Of a stretch of 6,108 bases of DNA, positions 5,540 to 6,108 are shown piece after piece. The position numbers were made by a program, and so were the translations under genes. Each line of letters starts with the position of its first letter. Position 1 is the stretch's first letter. Origin of the DNA: CAZBGL01 sp964491375 (lineage in GTDB: Bacteria > Desulfobacterota > Deferrisomatia > Deferrisomatales > Deferrisomataceae); assembly GCA_964491375.1 (NCBI GenBank), contig CAZBGL010000241.1, forward strand, positions 1-6,108, in the 5' to 3' direction. Below the pieces are notes generated by a model. The model made no database searches. It saw nothing but the letters and a program-made list of their open reading frames with translations, and was not told the DNA's origin.

Positions 5540-6003
5540 GGCCCCACCTCCCGCATCACCGCGGTCTCGTCGCACTCCGGAAACTTCACGCAGTTCAGGC
5601 AGTCCTGCCACACCTTGTGGGGGAGTTCCGATTTCTCCACCTCGTGGAATCCCATCCTGGAGAAGAACTCCGGAACGTAGGTCAGCGCGAACACCCTCCG
5701 CAGCCCCAGTTCACGGGCCTCCGCGAGACACGCGTCCACGAGGAGCCGGCCGATGCCACGGCCCTGGAGCTCCCTGCGCACCGCAAGGGACCGCACCTCT
5801 CCCAGGTCGATCCAGCACACGTGCAGGGCGGCGAGCCCCACGATCTCGCCCCCGCTGCGGGCCACCACGAAATCCCGGATGTTCTCGTACAGGTCCAGCC
5901 GGGAACGCGCCAGGAGGATCCCCTCCCGGGCGAACTCGTCCAGGATGCCCTTCATGGCCTCCACGTCCCCCAGCCGGGCCCGTTCCACCGCCACGGGGCT
6001 CAT
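5536..6003 (-). CDS. argA: ArgA-like GNAT acetyltransferase (probable N-acetylglutamate synthase)
   Basis: This 155-residue single-domain GNAT protein has the acetyl-CoA loop Q80-G-R-G83-I-G85 after the beta strand VRSLAVRREL (70-79). The strand and helix FFSRMGF (113-119) are typical of the fold. The end, LPHKVWQDCLNCVKFPECDE (127-146), carries a CX2CX5C cluster (C135, C138, C144). It is characteristic of the short ArgA-type enzymes of deltaproteobacteria and actinobacteria, such as M. tuberculosis Rv2747. These acetylate glutamate (or glutamine) with acetyl-CoA as the first step of arginine synthesis, in the cytoplasm, and lack the amino-acid kinase domain of E. coli ArgA. The role of the Cys cluster is not known to me; metal binding is plausible. 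The ATG overlaps the recN stop as ATGA, and the TGA overlaps the tldE-like GTG, so translation is probably coupled. A broader amino-acid acetyltransferase role cannot be excluded. Confidence 0.82.
   Translation of the reverse strand: MSPVAVERARLGDVEAMKGILDEFAREGILLARSRLDLYENIRDFVVARSGGEIVGLAALHVCWIDLGEVRSLAVRRELQGRGIGRLLVDACLAEARELGLRRVFALTYVPEFFSRMGFHEVEKSELPHKVWQDCLNCVKFPECDETAVMREVGP
5546..5551 (-). promoter_or_regulatory. Strong ribosome binding site for the tldE-like gene
   Basis: GGAGGT on the minus strand lies 6 nt before the GTG at 5537-5539. It sits inside the last codons of the upstream acetyltransferase gene and decides the start in favour of the 448-residue product. Confidence 0.75.
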
Positions 6004-6108
6004 GGGCTGGACCGCTCCACCAGTTCCCGGGCGTGGCGCCGGGAGGTCTCGGTGACGTGCCGGCCCCCCATCATCCGGGCCAGTTCCTCCACCCGGTCGG
6101 ACTCCTCC
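6000..6108 (-). CDS. recN: DNA repair protein RecN, C-terminal fragment (runs off the right edge)
   Basis: Only the last 35 codons and the TGA (6000-6002) lie in the window; the rest is beyond position 6108. The frame reads ...RVEELARMMGGRHVTETSRRHARELVERSSP. The ELARMxGG-x-VTETSxxHAREL block is the characteristic end of RecN, an SMC-like ATPase that acts at double-strand breaks in recombinational repair. The fragment is truncated by the window, not visibly broken. It is the first gene seen of the minus-strand operon, and its stop overlaps the next start as ATGA. Confidence comes from this C-terminal signature alone, since the Walker motifs are outside. Confidence 0.75.
   Translation of the reverse strand, partial: EESDRVEELARMMGGRHVTETSRRHARELVERSSP

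Noticed and set aside
4244..5680. A 478-codon plus-strand frame antisense to the tldE-like gene
   Set aside because: Its translation has no domain and mirrors the codon bias of the real gene on the other strand.

Overview
The window is very GC-rich (roughly 70% by eye) bacterial chromosome with tight gene packing and strongly G/C third codon positions. A periplasmic octaheme cytochrome, a short single-domain ArgA-type acetyltransferase ending in a Cys cluster, and a receiver domain fused to a rubrerythrin-like domain together suggest an anaerobic or microaerophilic Gram-negative of the Desulfobacterota/deltaproteobacterial kind. This assignment rests on gene style only; the genus cannot be read from the sequence.

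Layout, left to right. Positions 1-223 hold no gene I can support, only inverted repeats. A minus-strand gene (224-1759) encodes a secreted octaheme c-type cytochrome of the hydroxylamine oxidoreductase (HAO)-like family. Its roughly 180-nt upstream leader carries several inverted repeats and palindromes and a plausible sigma70 promoter. Divergent from it, a 66-residue Cys-rich protein (1984-2184, plus) has its own good Shine-Dalgarno sequence and runs 19 bp into the 3' end of a minus-strand family 2 glycosyltransferase (2166-3128). Divergent from the glycosyltransferase is a plus-strand gene (3191-4186) for a CheY-like receiver joined to a ferritin/rubrerythrin-like helical domain.

The right end is a compact minus-strand operon, in transcription order: the end of recN (6108 to 6000, only the C-terminus is inside the window), an ArgA-like N-acetyltransferase (6003 to 5536) and a TldE/PmbA-like protein (5539 to 4193). 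The genes are joined by ATGA and GTGA overlaps, so translational coupling is likely. The operon meets the receiver-ferritin gene tail to tail with a 6-bp gap.

The operon genes are housekeeping: DNA repair, the first step of arginine synthesis, and peptide maturation. The left part is more accessory: an orphan redox cytochrome, a probable metal-binding small protein, a glycosyltransferase and a possible redox- or metal-linked response regulator. Nothing in the sequence shows that these four work together. The items most worth following up are the receiver-ferritin fusion, the Cys-rich small protein and the orphan HAO-like cytochrome with its structured leader.
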